64,000 bases of DNA from Verrucomicrobiales bacterium (GTDB lineage: Bacteria > Verrucomicrobiota > Verrucomicrobiia > Verrucomicrobiales > DEV007): positions 1 through 64,000 of the forward strand of contig JARGNI010000007.1 in NCBI GenBank assembly GCA_029213195.1, in the 5' to 3' direction. Within the stretch, counting starts at the first letter, position 1; each line of letters begins with the position of its first letter. Under the pieces are notes generated by a model. It did not search any database and was not told where the DNA came from. It saw only the letters and a program-made list of their open reading frames with translations. Shown here one piece after another: positions 54,645-63,782 of the stretch. The position numbers and the translations under genes were made by a program.

Positions 54645-55448
54645 ATGCCACACGTCGAAACCAACGGAATCCAAATGTATTATGAAGAGAAGGGGAGCGG
54701 TGATCCGCTCATCCTGATCATGGGAATCACCGCACGCGGTGAAGTCTGGGAAGCCCACGCCGAAGATTGGAGCAGCGAATTTCGCTGCATCATGGCCGAC
54801 AACCGCGGGGTCGGACTGACGGACAAACCGGAAGGGGACTACTCCAGCGAGATGATGGCAGACGACTACGCCGGTCTCATGGATGCCCTCGGAATCGAGA
54901 GCGCCCGGGTCGTAGGGGTTTCCATGGGGTCCATCATCGCCCAGCAGCTGTGCCTCCGGCACCCCGACAAGGTGAAGAGCGCAGTCCTGATGTGCCCGTG
55001 GTCCGAGTGCGATCGCTACGCCACCTCCGTCTTCGAACACATGAAGGCGTGCAAGGCCCATCTCGACAATCGCCAGTTCCTCGAATGGATCCAGCTCCTG
55101 ATCTTTACCAAGCCTTTCTGGGACAACGACGAGGCCTACGAGGGCTTGGTCACGGGTCGTGATGATTTTCACAACAATCCGATTCCGCAGCCTCTCCACG
55201 GGCTCGAGGGGCAGGCCGCAGCCTGTGTGAATCACAGTGTCACCGACCAGCTGGGGAACATCTCTGCGCCCTGTCTCGTGATCGGCGGAAAAGACGACAT
55301 CTTCACCCCCCTGTGGATGGGCGAGCAGGTCGCCTCGGGGATCCCGAACTGCGAGAGTCACTTCTACGACGGCGCGGGACACGCCTTCCACTGGGAAGTC
55401 ATGGACGACTTCAATCCACGAGTCCGCGAGTGGCTCAAGACCCACTAA
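54645..55448 (+). CDS. Alpha/beta hydrolase
   Basis: 267 residues. The nucleophile elbow is 'GVSMGS', the acid is in 'VIGGKDDIFTP' and the His in 'GAGHAFHW'. 'LILIMGITARGEVW' (oxyanion loop) and 'MADNRGVGLTD' fit the family. No signal peptide, so cytoplasmic. It lies 50 bases before the isomerase-type gene and may act in the same pathway. Substrate is unknown; ester, lactone or C-C bond cleavage are all possible. Confidence 0.85.
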   Translation: MPHVETNGIQMYYEEKGSGDPLILIMGITARGEVWEAHAEDWSSEFRCIMADNRGVGLTDKPEGDYSSEMMADDYAGLMDALGIESARVVGVSMGSIIAQQLCLRHPDKVKSAVLMCPWSECDRYATSVFEHMKACKAHLDNRQFLEWIQLLIFTKPFWDNDEAYEGLVTGRDDFHNNPIPQPLHGLEGQAAACVNHSVTDQLGNISAPCLVIGGKDDIFTPLWMGEQVASGIPNCESHFYDGAGHAFHWEVMDDFNPRVREWLKTH

Positions 55449-55458
55449 TCGCATCAAA

Positions 55459-55490
55459 CACCTTTTACTTTTTCCTTTTCACCTTTTACT
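55459..55490. repeat. Short direct repeat in a pyrimidine-rich leader
   Basis: CACCTTTTACT occurs at 55459-55469 and 55480-55490, a 21-base period, immediately before the isomerase gene. The leader is mainly C and T and has no Shine-Dalgarno sequence. Confidence 0.7.
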
Positions 55491-55498
55491 CTTACCTC

Positions 55499-56368
55499 AT
55501 GTCAAAAATCAAATTTGGATCTGAAGTGTACACCTGGTTCATGCAGGGAACCGGGAAGGGCTACGACAACAAGCTCGATCACATGATCAAGGTAGCTTCC
55601 GAAGCGGGATTCACCGGAATCGAACCCATGGTTCTCGAGATCTCGGAAAGCGCTCTTGGCTGCGGCAAATACTGGCTCGGAGACTTCTGCGACCCGATCA
55701 AGCTCAAGGACACCTTGCAAGCGCACAACATGGAGCTCGCCGGTCTCGCGCTGGTCTGCGCCTGGGACAACGAGGAGGAAACTCCGGAAGAACGCGCCGC
55801 AGCCGATTTCACGATCGACTTTCTCAAGCATTTCCCCGGGGCCATGCTCGGAACGGTGACGCTGCCAAGTGGCCGCGCCAAGGATCTCCAGCGTCGTCGC
55901 CTCAATATCGCCCGGAACGTAAACCGCGTTTCCGAGCGTGGAACCGATGCAGGGCTCGTCTGCTCCTACCACCCCAACAGCCCACCCGACTCCCTCGTCC
56001 GCACCCAGTTCGACTACGATGTCGTCCTCAGCTCGCTCGACCCCTCGGTGACAGGATGGACTCCCGACGTCGGGCACATCATCCGGGGAGGCATGGATGT
56101 CATCGAAACGATGAACAAGTGGCAGCACCTCGTGAATCACATCCACTACAAGGACTTCTCCGGAAACGGTCCCGAACCCTGGGCACAGATGGGAACCGGG
56201 AAGCTCGATTTCCACAAGATCACCGAGTGGTTGACCCTGCGTAACTACGAGGGGTGGATCATCTGCGAAGACGAAGCCCACGAAGCGGTCGACGATCCCG
56301 ATGGGATCACGATGCAGAACGGTCAGTGGTGCAAGGACAACCTCTATCCACTCGTCGGTCTCGAATAA
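55499..56368 (+). CDS. Sugar phosphate isomerase/epimerase-like TIM-barrel protein
   Basis: 289 residues from the ATG at 55499; the open frame extends upstream inside the hydrolase gene. The strand order 'FGSEVYTWF', 'AGFTGIEPM', 'GLVCSYHPNSPPDS', 'GWTPDVGHIIRGGMDV' and 'HIHYKDFSG', 'GWIICEDEAHE' is the xylose-isomerase-like fold with metal ligands Glu, Asp, His and Glu. Members include inosose dehydratases, tagatose epimerases and hydroxypyruvate isomerase. The exact reaction is unknown. A strong terminator follows. Confidence 0.85.
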   Translation: MSKIKFGSEVYTWFMQGTGKGYDNKLDHMIKVASEAGFTGIEPMVLEISESALGCGKYWLGDFCDPIKLKDTLQAHNMELAGLALVCAWDNEEETPEERAAADFTIDFLKHFPGAMLGTVTLPSGRAKDLQRRRLNIARNVNRVSERGTDAGLVCSYHPNSPPDSLVRTQFDYDVVLSSLDPSVTGWTPDVGHIIRGGMDVIETMNKWQHLVNHIHYKDFSGNGPEPWAQMGTGKLDFHKITEWLTLRNYEGWIICEDEAHEAVDDPDGITMQNGQWCKDNLYPLVGLE

Positions 56369-56394
56369 GGTTTTCTTTCGAACACGGATATTCC

Positions 56395-56430
56395 AACAGG
56401 GTTAGGTGCTGCACCTAACCCTGTTTGGTT
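56395..56430 (+). terminator. Terminator after the isomerase gene
   Basis: AACAGGGTTAGGTGC and its exact complement are separated by one base, giving a stem of about 13-14 bp with a tiny loop, followed by TTTGGTTTC. The outer stem matches the hairpin at 40260-40292. Confidence 0.85.
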
Positions 56431-56479
56431 TCAGGAAGGGCGCTTTTCAAATCATCTTGACCTGTATTCTTCCGCTTCG

Positions 56480-57865
56480 ATGAGCTTTCCCCTGATGACT
56501 GGCCTTTCCCGAAAATGGGAGAGCCTTCTTGCGGACCTTTCGGCACCACCGAGTGGTCCACGCTTCCTCCCGGTGCTTTGGGTGGCGCTTCCTCTCCTGC
56601 TTCTCGCCGCGGGAACGGGATTCGTTCGCCTGACCGACTTCGATTTTTCGTTTCAGAAAGCAATCTACCAGGCGGGAGGCAATTCCTGGGCGCTTGGCGA
56701 TCATCCTTTCTGGAATGCGCTGTATCGGTTCGGTACTCTCCTGCCGGCATTTGTCATCCTGGGATCGATGATCGGGCTGATTCTCGGCTTCTCCCGGGAC
56801 AGGTTTCGCAAATGGCGGAAGGTTTTCCTCTTCTGCATTCTCCTCGCGATCACCGGTCCTGGAGTCATCACAAACGGCCTGCTCAAGGAATACTGGGGGC
56901 GCCCTCGGCCTCGTCACGTCGAGGAACTCGGGGGACATGAAAAGTTCGAACCTATCCTGACGATCGATCGAACCTCGAAAGGCAAGTCATTCCCCTGTGG
57001 GCATGCCACGATGGGTTTTTACTTTCTCGGCGGATTTTTCCTCTTCCGTCGAAACCGGAGAAAACTGGCCGAGGGATTCCTGATCTTCGGATTGATTACC
57101 GGGGGGGTGATCGGCGTCGCCCGAATGGCACAAGGGGGGCACTTTTTCTCCGATGTGATCTGGGCCGCAGCGGTCTGTTATTTCACGGCCATGGGCCTCT
57201 ACTACTTACTTCGACTCGACCGAGGTTTGACACTCTCACCCGGAAGCGAGAAACCCATGCCGAGGATCGCAAAAGTGGGGAGCGCCCTGGCCGGAGCCGT
57301 CATGCTGGGCGGCATCCTCGTCGCCACTCCCTATCGGGACGAGCGAGACTTCGAGTTGTTGAACGACTACGCAAAGGAGGGGGATCTCCGCATCCACCTG
57401 ACACTCACGGTGGGAGAAGCCGACCTCGTTCCTTCCGATGATTTCACGGTCACGGGCAAGGCCTACGGCCACGGGGTTCCCACCTCGCAGATTGCGATCA
57501 ATTACCTGGAGTATGACCTCGAGGATCTGACCTATGTCATTTTCCAGGAACGAATGAGCGGTTGGTTTTTCGAGGTCGATGAGCAACTGCAGGTGCGCAT
57601 TCCCTGGGATCGAACTCGCGAGCTGTGGCTCCAACCGGATCGCTCTGAGTCCTGGCTGACACTTCCGGAAAGCCCCCGCGATACGACCCTCCGCATTATG
57701 AAAGGGGAAGGGGAAATCCACCTCGACACCAATGGGCAATCGATCCTGTTTGGAGATGGGCCTCGCCCGGATCCCTCGACGGTGAGGATCACGATCGACG
57801 ACGATTTTACCGGCAGCCTCTTCGTGGACGGAGAGAAACACCCGCCAAACGGCGAAGGGGAGTGA
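56480..57865 (+). CDS. PAP2-family membrane phosphatase with C-terminal soluble domain
   Basis: 461 residues. Several transmembrane helices flank the three PAP2 motifs: Kx6RP as 'KEYWGRPRP', 'PCGHATMG' where PSGH is usual, and 'ARMAQGGHFFSDV' with the catalytic His and Asp. The last 160 residues form a soluble beta-rich domain after the final helix near residue 275. Members dephosphorylate lipid phosphates or undecaprenyl-pyrophosphate. It precedes ppk1 by 51 bases, suggesting a link to polyphosphate or phosphate metabolism. Confidence 0.88.
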   Translation: MSFPLMTGLSRKWESLLADLSAPPSGPRFLPVLWVALPLLLLAAGTGFVRLTDFDFSFQKAIYQAGGNSWALGDHPFWNALYRFGTLLPAFVILGSMIGLILGFSRDRFRKWRKVFLFCILLAITGPGVITNGLLKEYWGRPRPRHVEELGGHEKFEPILTIDRTSKGKSFPCGHATMGFYFLGGFFLFRRNRRKLAEGFLIFGLITGGVIGVARMAQGGHFFSDVIWAAAVCYFTAMGLYYLLRLDRGLTLSPGSEKPMPRIAKVGSALAGAVMLGGILVATPYRDERDFELLNDYAKEGDLRIHLTLTVGEADLVPSDDFTVTGKAYGHGVPTSQIAINYLEYDLEDLTYVIFQERMSGWFFEVDEQLQVRIPWDRTRELWLQPDRSESWLTLPESPRDTTLRIMKGEGEIHLDTNGQSILFGDGPRPDPSTVRITIDDDFTGSLFVDGEKHPPNGEGE

Positions 57866-57916
57866 TTTTCACAAACTACCACTGGCGTTCCCCTTGCAGT
57901 TCGTTCACGTTTCTTA

Positions 57917-59959
57917 ATGAACAAAGATTTCCGAAGTAAGGAAACCAGCTGGCTCTCTTTCAATGCTCGAGTCCTGCAGGAGGCTGGGGATCCGGAGGTG
58001 CCTTTGTTCGATCGCATCAAGTTTCTCGGGATCTACAGTTCCAATCTCGATGAGTTTTTCCGAGTGCGGGTAGCGACTCTGAAACGTCTCGCATCACTGG
58101 GGGATGAGTGGAAGAAGCTCGACATTCCCAACCCGAACGAAACGCTGAAGAAGGTGACCCGACTCGTCGGGAAGCAGGCCGAGGACTACAACTCCGCCTA
58201 CTCACGGGTCAAAGAAGATCTCAACGAGAACGGGATCCGCTTGATCGATGAAACCGAGGTTCCGACCTCCCTCAAGAAGTGGCTGATCGATTATTTCCGC
58301 AACGAGGTCAGCACCCACATTTTTCCCATCATCCTCAAGGCATCGGCCAAACTGCCCAAGCTGAAGGATCTGCCCATGTATCTCGCGGTCAAGGCCTCGA
58401 AGGCCGATGGGACGGGACGCCCCATGCATGCGCTGATCGAGATCCCCGGAAATCTCCCGCGTTTCATCCCTCTGCCGAAGACCGGAGATGTCCAGCTCGT
58501 GATGTATCTCGACGACATCATCCGCTTCGGTCTCGACGAAGTCTTTGCCACCTTTCCCTACGACCAGTTCGATTCCTATGCGATCAAGTTTACGAGGGAT
58601 TCCGAGCTCGAGTTCGACGATGACTTTACCGAGAGTTTCTACGAAAAGCTCGAAGACAGCCTGAAAGCCCGCGAGGAAGGATTGCCGGTTCGGGCCAACT
58701 TTGATGAGAATTTCCCCAAGCCATTTCTGAACCTGGTCCTTCGGAAGCTGAACCTGGCTCGATCCGATTCGCTTTATCCCGGAGCTCGCTATCACAATCG
58801 CCGGGACCTCCTCGGATTCCCCAAGCTGGGGAAGACTGGCCTCAGCTACGACAAGTCGGAGCTCGTGCCGGTAAAGGGTATCGCCAAGAAGCAGGTCGGA
58901 CTCCTCGCCTCGATCCGCAAACGGGACATCCTCCTGCATATCCCGTATCAACCCTTCCGCCACCTCATCACCCTCCTGCAAGAGGCCTCGATCGACCCCC
59001 TGGTCCAGCGGATCTACATGACGCAGTATCGTCTCGCCAAGAACTCCTGCGTGGCCGCGGCCCTCCAGAGTGCCGCCCGGAACGGCAAGGAAGTGTTCGT
59101 GCTCGTCGAACCCCAGGCTCGGTTCGATGAGGAAGCCAACATCAAGTGGGCGAGTCGCTATCGCGATGCCGGAGTCACCGTCCAACTCGGCGTGCAAGGG
59201 CTGAAGGTCCACAGCAAACTGATTCTCATCGAACGACGGGAGTCTGGGCGAGACCGATTCTACACCGTTCTCGGAACGGGGAACTTCAACGAAGATACGG
59301 CCGAGATCTTCGCGGACCACCTCCTCATGACCTACAATCAAGAGATCGGTGAGGATGCGGATACGATTTTCTCTTTCTTTCGTCGCTCCTACAAGCCGCC
59401 GCGGCTAAACCACCTTCTCGCCGCTCCCTTCGACTTGCGGAGGTTCCTGGCAGAGAAATTCGAACGCGAGATCGAGAACCACCGAGCGGGCAAACCCGCC
59501 GGGATCTCGGTGAAGGTGAACAACTTCTCCGACTTGGAAACCAATGCGCTGTTTCGCAATGCCTCCGATGCCGGGGTGCGTGTTCGGCTCATCGTGCGGA
59601 GTATGTTCTCGATGGTGCTGGGGGAAGAAGAGAAGATCGAGGCCATCAGCATCGTCGATCGCTACCTCGAACACAGCCGGATGATCATCTTCGAGAACGA
59701 CGGCGATCCAGAAGTCTACCTGTCTTCGGCCGACTTCCTCCCTCGGAATTTCGACACCCGCGTCGAGACGATTTTTCCGGTCTACGACAAGAAGCTGCGG
59801 AAGCAGCTGATTCAGTGCTACGAGATCCAGTGGAGCGACAACTGCAAGGCGAGAATTCTCGATGAGGACCTCACCAACAAGTATCGTCCGCGGAAAGCCA
59901 AGACTCCCGCGGTCAGGGCACAATACGATATCGAGGAGTATCTTCGCGAAGCCAAGTAA
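57917..59959 (+). CDS. ppk1: Polyphosphate kinase 1
   Basis: 680 residues. The N-terminal 'KETSWLSFNARVLQEAGDPEVPLFDRIKF' and 'SSNLDEFFRVRV', the phosphorylated His432 in 'LKVHSKLILIE', 'GTGNFNEDTAEIFADH' and 'ISIVDRYLEHSRMIIFEN' (second His) define the enzyme. In the usual 'RG-x-CCL-x-PG' segment it reads 'VRSMFSMVLGEEEKIEAIS', shorter and without Cys or Pro. It makes polyphosphate from ATP, reversibly. Downstream of the PAP2 gene; the pair fits phosphate handling. Confidence 0.94.
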   Translation: MNKDFRSKETSWLSFNARVLQEAGDPEVPLFDRIKFLGIYSSNLDEFFRVRVATLKRLASLGDEWKKLDIPNPNETLKKVTRLVGKQAEDYNSAYSRVKEDLNENGIRLIDETEVPTSLKKWLIDYFRNEVSTHIFPIILKASAKLPKLKDLPMYLAVKASKADGTGRPMHALIEIPGNLPRFIPLPKTGDVQLVMYLDDIIRFGLDEVFATFPYDQFDSYAIKFTRDSELEFDDDFTESFYEKLEDSLKAREEGLPVRANFDENFPKPFLNLVLRKLNLARSDSLYPGARYHNRRDLLGFPKLGKTGLSYDKSELVPVKGIAKKQVGLLASIRKRDILLHIPYQPFRHLITLLQEASIDPLVQRIYMTQYRLAKNSCVAAALQSAARNGKEVFVLVEPQARFDEEANIKWASRYRDAGVTVQLGVQGLKVHSKLILIERRESGRDRFYTVLGTGNFNEDTAEIFADHLLMTYNQEIGEDADTIFSFFRRSYKPPRLNHLLAAPFDLRRFLAEKFEREIENHRAGKPAGISVKVNNFSDLETNALFRNASDAGVRVRLIVRSMFSMVLGEEEKIEAISIVDRYLEHSRMIIFENDGDPEVYLSSADFLPRNFDTRVETIFPVYDKKLRKQLIQCYEIQWSDNCKARILDEDLTNKYRPRKAKTPAVRAQYDIEEYLREAK

Positions 59960-59962
59960 GGA

Positions 59963-60766
59963 TCAGATCGAGTCTTTGAACTTCTCGAACTCGGCCTCCT
60001 CCATCCCAACGAGGTGGGACTCGGTCGGAAACGCCTCGTTCTGGACGTCGTTGATGTATTCCTGGAAGGCGGCGATCCGCTCGGCTTGCAGGCGGCGTTT
60101 CTCGGCAGCAAAGTCTCGGTAGGCCTTGGCATGACGAGGAAGTCGCTCGTCATAATCCCCAAGTATGTCATCGGAAAAGAGAAACTGCGTATCGCATCCC
60201 GTGCCGGAGCCAAGAGACATGAGGAGCAGAGAGGTTTGCGAGCTGAGAAAGGTCGCGAGACTGTGGGGAACGACCTCGAGTTCGGCAGCGTAGGCTCCCG
60301 CCGACTCGAGTTCCTTCATCTTTCGGAACAACTCGGCAGCCTCCTCGGCGGTCTTGCCAACCGCTCGATATCCGGTCCAAGTGACATGGCGGGGAACGAG
60401 CCCGAGATGTCCTACCACCGGAATTCCTTCGCGGGCCATCGATTCGACGAGCTGCGGACTCCCGCTGCAGTAAACAGAGCTCGCCCCGATCTCGAGCGCC
60501 TCGAAGGAGATGCGAATGGCCTCCTCGGGAGAGGCCATGCCGTGAGGAGTCGCGCACGAAAGAAAACTGTTGGGAGCCGCCTCGACGAGGCGAGGCAAAC
60601 GCGCCTGGGCCTCTGGAGAATCGAAGCTGCAACTCATCAGGTCGACTCCGGCCGCCTCGGCCGCTGCCGCCTCTTCAGGAGACTTGACATGAATATGGGT
60701 AAGGACGCGCTTCCCCTTGAGCTGCTGAAGATCGTAGACGGTGTATTTTTTGCGGGGGCGTAACAT
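59963..60766 (-). CDS. PanB-like protein (ketopantoate hydroxymethyltransferase fold)
   Basis: 267 residues from the ATG at 60766. The barrel resembles PanB ('YTVYDLQQLKGKRV', 'GHLGLVPRHVTWTGYRAVGKT', 'AELEVVPHSLATFLSS', 'GSGTGCDTQFLFSDDILG'). In PanB the segment before this normally reads VKLEGG with catalytic Lys and Glu; here it is 'SSVYCSGSPQ', so both are missing. This may be a different aldol enzyme, not the pantothenate one. It lies 43 bases after the coiled-coil secreted protein. Confidence 0.75.
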   Translation of the reverse strand: MLRPRKKYTVYDLQQLKGKRVLTHIHVKSPEEAAAAEAAGVDLMSCSFDSPEAQARLPRLVEAAPNSFLSCATPHGMASPEEAIRISFEALEIGASSVYCSGSPQLVESMAREGIPVVGHLGLVPRHVTWTGYRAVGKTAEEAAELFRKMKELESAGAYAAELEVVPHSLATFLSSQTSLLLMSLGSGTGCDTQFLFSDDILGDYDERLPRHAKAYRDFAAEKRRLQAERIAAFQEYINDVQNEAFPTESHLVGMEEAEFEKFKDSI

Positions 60767-60809
60767 GGGAGTAGCTCTGTATGGGAAGGGGAGAATGAAG
60801 GAGCGCAAC

Positions 60810-61829
60810 CTACTGCGCGGGGCGTTCGAGAAGAAAGATATCGGTGAAGTCGGTGCGACCAGGAGACCATCCATCTCCTCCGCTGAATTCGATCCGGTCA
60901 AGGGGACCTGCGATCCTGGTCTCTCGACGCTCGAGGAGGCGATCGTTCACATGCAGCTCGACGAACTCCGGATCGACAATGAGCTTGATCCTCAGCTTCC
61001 GGTCCCGGGCATAGGGATGAACCTTCTTGGGTTCCGTTTTGGGATGAAGGCGCAACGCGAAATCATAGCCATCGTGCTGAATGACCATCTTGCCAAAATA
61101 GAGCCGTGGGCGTTGTCCCTCCTCGACTTCCTGACCAAAGGTGAGTTCGAAAGGGGGCGAAATCTTCTGCTCGTAGGCAATTCGGCTGTTTCCTTCTCCA
61201 ATGAGGGTCTCTTTCCGAAAGGTCCAGTCGCCCCGAATGACCCGCCAGTGTTTCCGCTGCGACTCGTCCAGCAAATCCACCGGTTCCGGAGGAAGACCGG
61301 CGGAGGCGATCTGATCCGCATCCCCCGTGAGCTTTGCGATCTCATTGGATAGCTGCTGCCTGAATTCTCTCACCTCGAGAGCTCCTTCCAGGTCTCCCGC
61401 CTTTGTCCGTTGCTTCTGCACGACCTCGAGATCTTCGAAGCTGCGCTGATTCAGCGTCGTGAGCCCTCGAATCAGTCGAGTTCGCATTTCCTTGAAGACT
61501 TCCCAAAGAGGTGGCCAGGTCGTGGCTTGAGGGAGCCCCTCGGGAAGCTCTTTGAAATCCGCGTGCTTTTCCTGGAGCAACCACTGCTTCGTTGCTCCGA
61601 TCTCGTCCTTCACCTCGGTGGCCCCATCGAGGTCTGCTGCTTCCAGTCTCCCTGCGAGGAGCTCCTCGAGAACTTCCAGGTAGTCGGTCAGCACCTTCTC
61701 GACCCCCGCATCTCGGGCGGCATGGTAATCCTCCCCGGGTTCTCCCACTGCCGCGTGCGTCGCGATTTGAAAAGACAGGGCGGCCAGCAGAAGGAGCGGG
61801 GAGGTATGAGTGCGGAAACAGCGGCTCAT
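60810..61829 (-). CDS. Secreted coiled-coil protein with DUF1080/LamG-like C-terminus
   Basis: 339 residues with a signal peptide. Residues 25-180 are helices with the 'RLEAADLDGATEVKDEI' and 'TKAGDLEGALEVREFRQQL' repeats, related to those of the protein at 222-1160. The C-terminal third ('WRVIRGDWTFRKETLIGEGN', 'LRIKLIVDPEFVELHVNDRLL', 'DRIEFSGGDGWSPG') resembles a concanavalin-like DUF1080 or LamG fold. Extracytoplasmic binding of glycans is plausible. Divergent from the third sulfatase by 136 bases. Confidence 0.8.
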   Translation of the reverse strand: MSRCFRTHTSPLLLLAALSFQIATHAAVGEPGEDYHAARDAGVEKVLTDYLEVLEELLAGRLEAADLDGATEVKDEIGATKQWLLQEKHADFKELPEGLPQATTWPPLWEVFKEMRTRLIRGLTTLNQRSFEDLEVVQKQRTKAGDLEGALEVREFRQQLSNEIAKLTGDADQIASAGLPPEPVDLLDESQRKHWRVIRGDWTFRKETLIGEGNSRIAYEQKISPPFELTFGQEVEEGQRPRLYFGKMVIQHDGYDFALRLHPKTEPKKVHPYARDRKLRIKLIVDPEFVELHVNDRLLERRETRIAGPLDRIEFSGGDGWSPGRTDFTDIFLLERPAQ

Positions 61830-61965
61830 CGTGTCGTGATCGTAGGACGCGACAGCTCAAATGCAAAGATCAAAGACTATCGGGAACCCGGAAAAGAAAC
61901 AGAAAACGATCTCTTCGCCTCGCCGAACGGTTGACCACCTCACGAAGGCTCTCTAGGGTCAGCGC

Positions 61966-63507
61966 ATGCGTTTTCTCTCTCTTTCGACTCTTGCCCTTCT
62001 CGGCCTGGTGGGGTTCTTGGTAGCTCAAACGCCCATCAAGGCTGCGGACAAGCCGAATCTGCTCGTCATCCTGACCGACGACCACCGCTACGACGCCCTC
62101 GGCTTCCTCGATCATCCCTTTCTCGAAACGCCGACCCTGGATCGCATCGCGAAGGAGGGCGTCTATTTCGAGAACGCCGTAGTCACGACGTCTCTCTGTT
62201 CCCCCAGCCGAGCCTCCATCCTCACGGGGCTCTACGCGCACAACCACCGCGTCGTCGACAACTACAATCCCATCCCCGAGGGACTCACCTATTTCCCCAG
62301 CTACCTGCAAGAGGGGGGATATGAAACCGCGTTCATCGGGAAATGGCACATGGGCGGCGAAATCGATCATGTCCAACCTGGATTCGATCACTGGGTCGCC
62401 TTCAAAGGGCAGGGCGTCTATTTCGGAGATCCGGCCGACGCCAAGGTCAAGGGGCGCTATGTCCCCCAAGTCAATCGCGATGGATTCAACGTGAATGGCA
62501 CCCGTGTCCCGCAGGAGGGATACATCACGGACGTGCTGACCGATTTCGCGACGGATTGGCTGAGCAACCGCGAATCCGACAAGCCGTGGATGCTCTATCT
62601 TTCCCACAAAGCCGTTCATGCCGACTTTCTCCCCGCAAATCGTCACGCCTACGACTACGAGGATGAGACCTTCGTTCCTCCGGTGACCTGGAAGGAAGCT
62701 CCCGAGAAATTTCGCGATGTTCCGATGTGGGTGCAGAATCAGCACAACAGTCGTCACGGTTCCGAATTCGCCTACTACACCGATCTCGATCTCGGGACCT
62801 TCTACAAGCGGTATTGCGAAACCATCAAGGCCGTCGATGAAAGCACTGGCAACCTCCTCCAGCATCTCGAAGACAGCGGCGAACTCGACAACACGGTGAT
62901 CATCTACCTCGGAGACAACGGGTTTCTCTTTGGTGAGAAGGGGCTCATCGACAAGCGGAACGCCTACGAGCCCTCCGTGAGAATTCCGATGTTGATGCGC
63001 TATCCCGAGGGCGTGAAGGCCGGCCAGGTCCGAAAAGAGGTCGTCGCGAACATCGACGTCGGTCCGACGCTCCTCGACTTCGGGGGTGTCGAAATTCCAG
63101 CGCACATGGACGGAGCCAGTTTCAAAGATCTCGTCACCGGAGAATCGGAAGACTGGCGCGACTTTCTCCTCTACGAATACTACTGGGAGAGAAACTACCC
63201 CCACACCCCGACGACCCACGCCTTGCTCGGGGAACGCTACAAATACATTCGCTACCACGGCATCTGGGATGTCGACGAGCTCTTCGATCTCGAAAACGAT
63301 CCGGAAGAACGCATCAACCTGATCAATGACCCCAACCATGCCGAAAAAGTAAAAGAGCTGAACGCGCGGCTTTTCGAGCTGCTTGAGGAAACGAAGGGGA
63401 CCGAGATGCCCATTCTCAAGGATCGAGGCACCAAGTTCCTGCACCGAAAAGCGGGTGGCAGTCCCGCCGCGAAATTCCCGGACTGGTTCTACAAGCAACC
63501 GGAATAG
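61966..63507 (+). CDS. Secreted sulfatase (family S1), third copy
   Basis: 513 residues with a signal peptide ('MRFLSLSTLALLGLVGFLVA'). The formylglycine motif is C-S-P-S-R at Cys78 with 'ASILTGLYAHNHRV' after it, metal ligands 'VILTDDHRYDALG' and 'IYLGDNGFLFGEKGL'. The last 60 residues are a helical tail. The 'DDHRYDALGF' pattern differs from the other two copies, so it probably has a different substrate. Divergent from a coiled-coil secreted protein. Confidence 0.93.
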   Translation: MRFLSLSTLALLGLVGFLVAQTPIKAADKPNLLVILTDDHRYDALGFLDHPFLETPTLDRIAKEGVYFENAVVTTSLCSPSRASILTGLYAHNHRVVDNYNPIPEGLTYFPSYLQEGGYETAFIGKWHMGGEIDHVQPGFDHWVAFKGQGVYFGDPADAKVKGRYVPQVNRDGFNVNGTRVPQEGYITDVLTDFATDWLSNRESDKPWMLYLSHKAVHADFLPANRHAYDYEDETFVPPVTWKEAPEKFRDVPMWVQNQHNSRHGSEFAYYTDLDLGTFYKRYCETIKAVDESTGNLLQHLEDSGELDNTVIIYLGDNGFLFGEKGLIDKRNAYEPSVRIPMLMRYPEGVKAGQVRKEVVANIDVGPTLLDFGGVEIPAHMDGASFKDLVTGESEDWRDFLLYEYYWERNYPHTPTTHALLGERYKYIRYHGIWDVDELFDLENDPEERINLINDPNHAEKVKELNARLFELLEETKGTEMPILKDRGTKFLHRKAGGSPAAKFPDWFYKQPE

Positions 63508-63545
63508 TCCCATACGACACTCCCGACAACGACATCAATTCTCCC

Positions 63546-63728
63546 ATGAAATTTCCTCTTGTCCTCATTCTCTTCGCCCTTTCCTCTTTGGCGTTTACCA
63601 GCTGCACGACTTCCAGTGCGCCTCGCTCTTCGGGCAGTTACAACAGCGGAAATTCTGGGGGAGGATACTTCCAAAGGTCTTCCGACGACTCCTGGCAGGA
63701 TCGGACCTTCCGACCCAGCGGTTATTAA
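63546..63728 (+). CDS. Small lipoprotein
   Basis: 60 residues. 'MKFPLVLILFALSSLAFTSC' is a lipoprotein signal peptide with lipidated Cys. The mature part is Ser/Gly-rich ('SSGSYNSGNSGGGYFQRSS'). It lies 38 bases after the sulfatase. Function unknown; compare the lipoprotein at 31203-31397. Confidence 0.65.
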   Translation: MKFPLVLILFALSSLAFTSCTTSSAPRSSGSYNSGNSGGGYFQRSSDDSWQDRTFRPSGY

Positions 63729-63782
63729 TTTCTATAACTACTAGACCTTTCGGATCTCTTAAGCGATACTTCGGAGCCGCTC

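Noticed and set aside
61870-63513. 547-residue minus-strand frame antisense to the third sulfatase
   Set aside because: The plus-strand sulfatase has the complete CSPSR motif and signal peptide.
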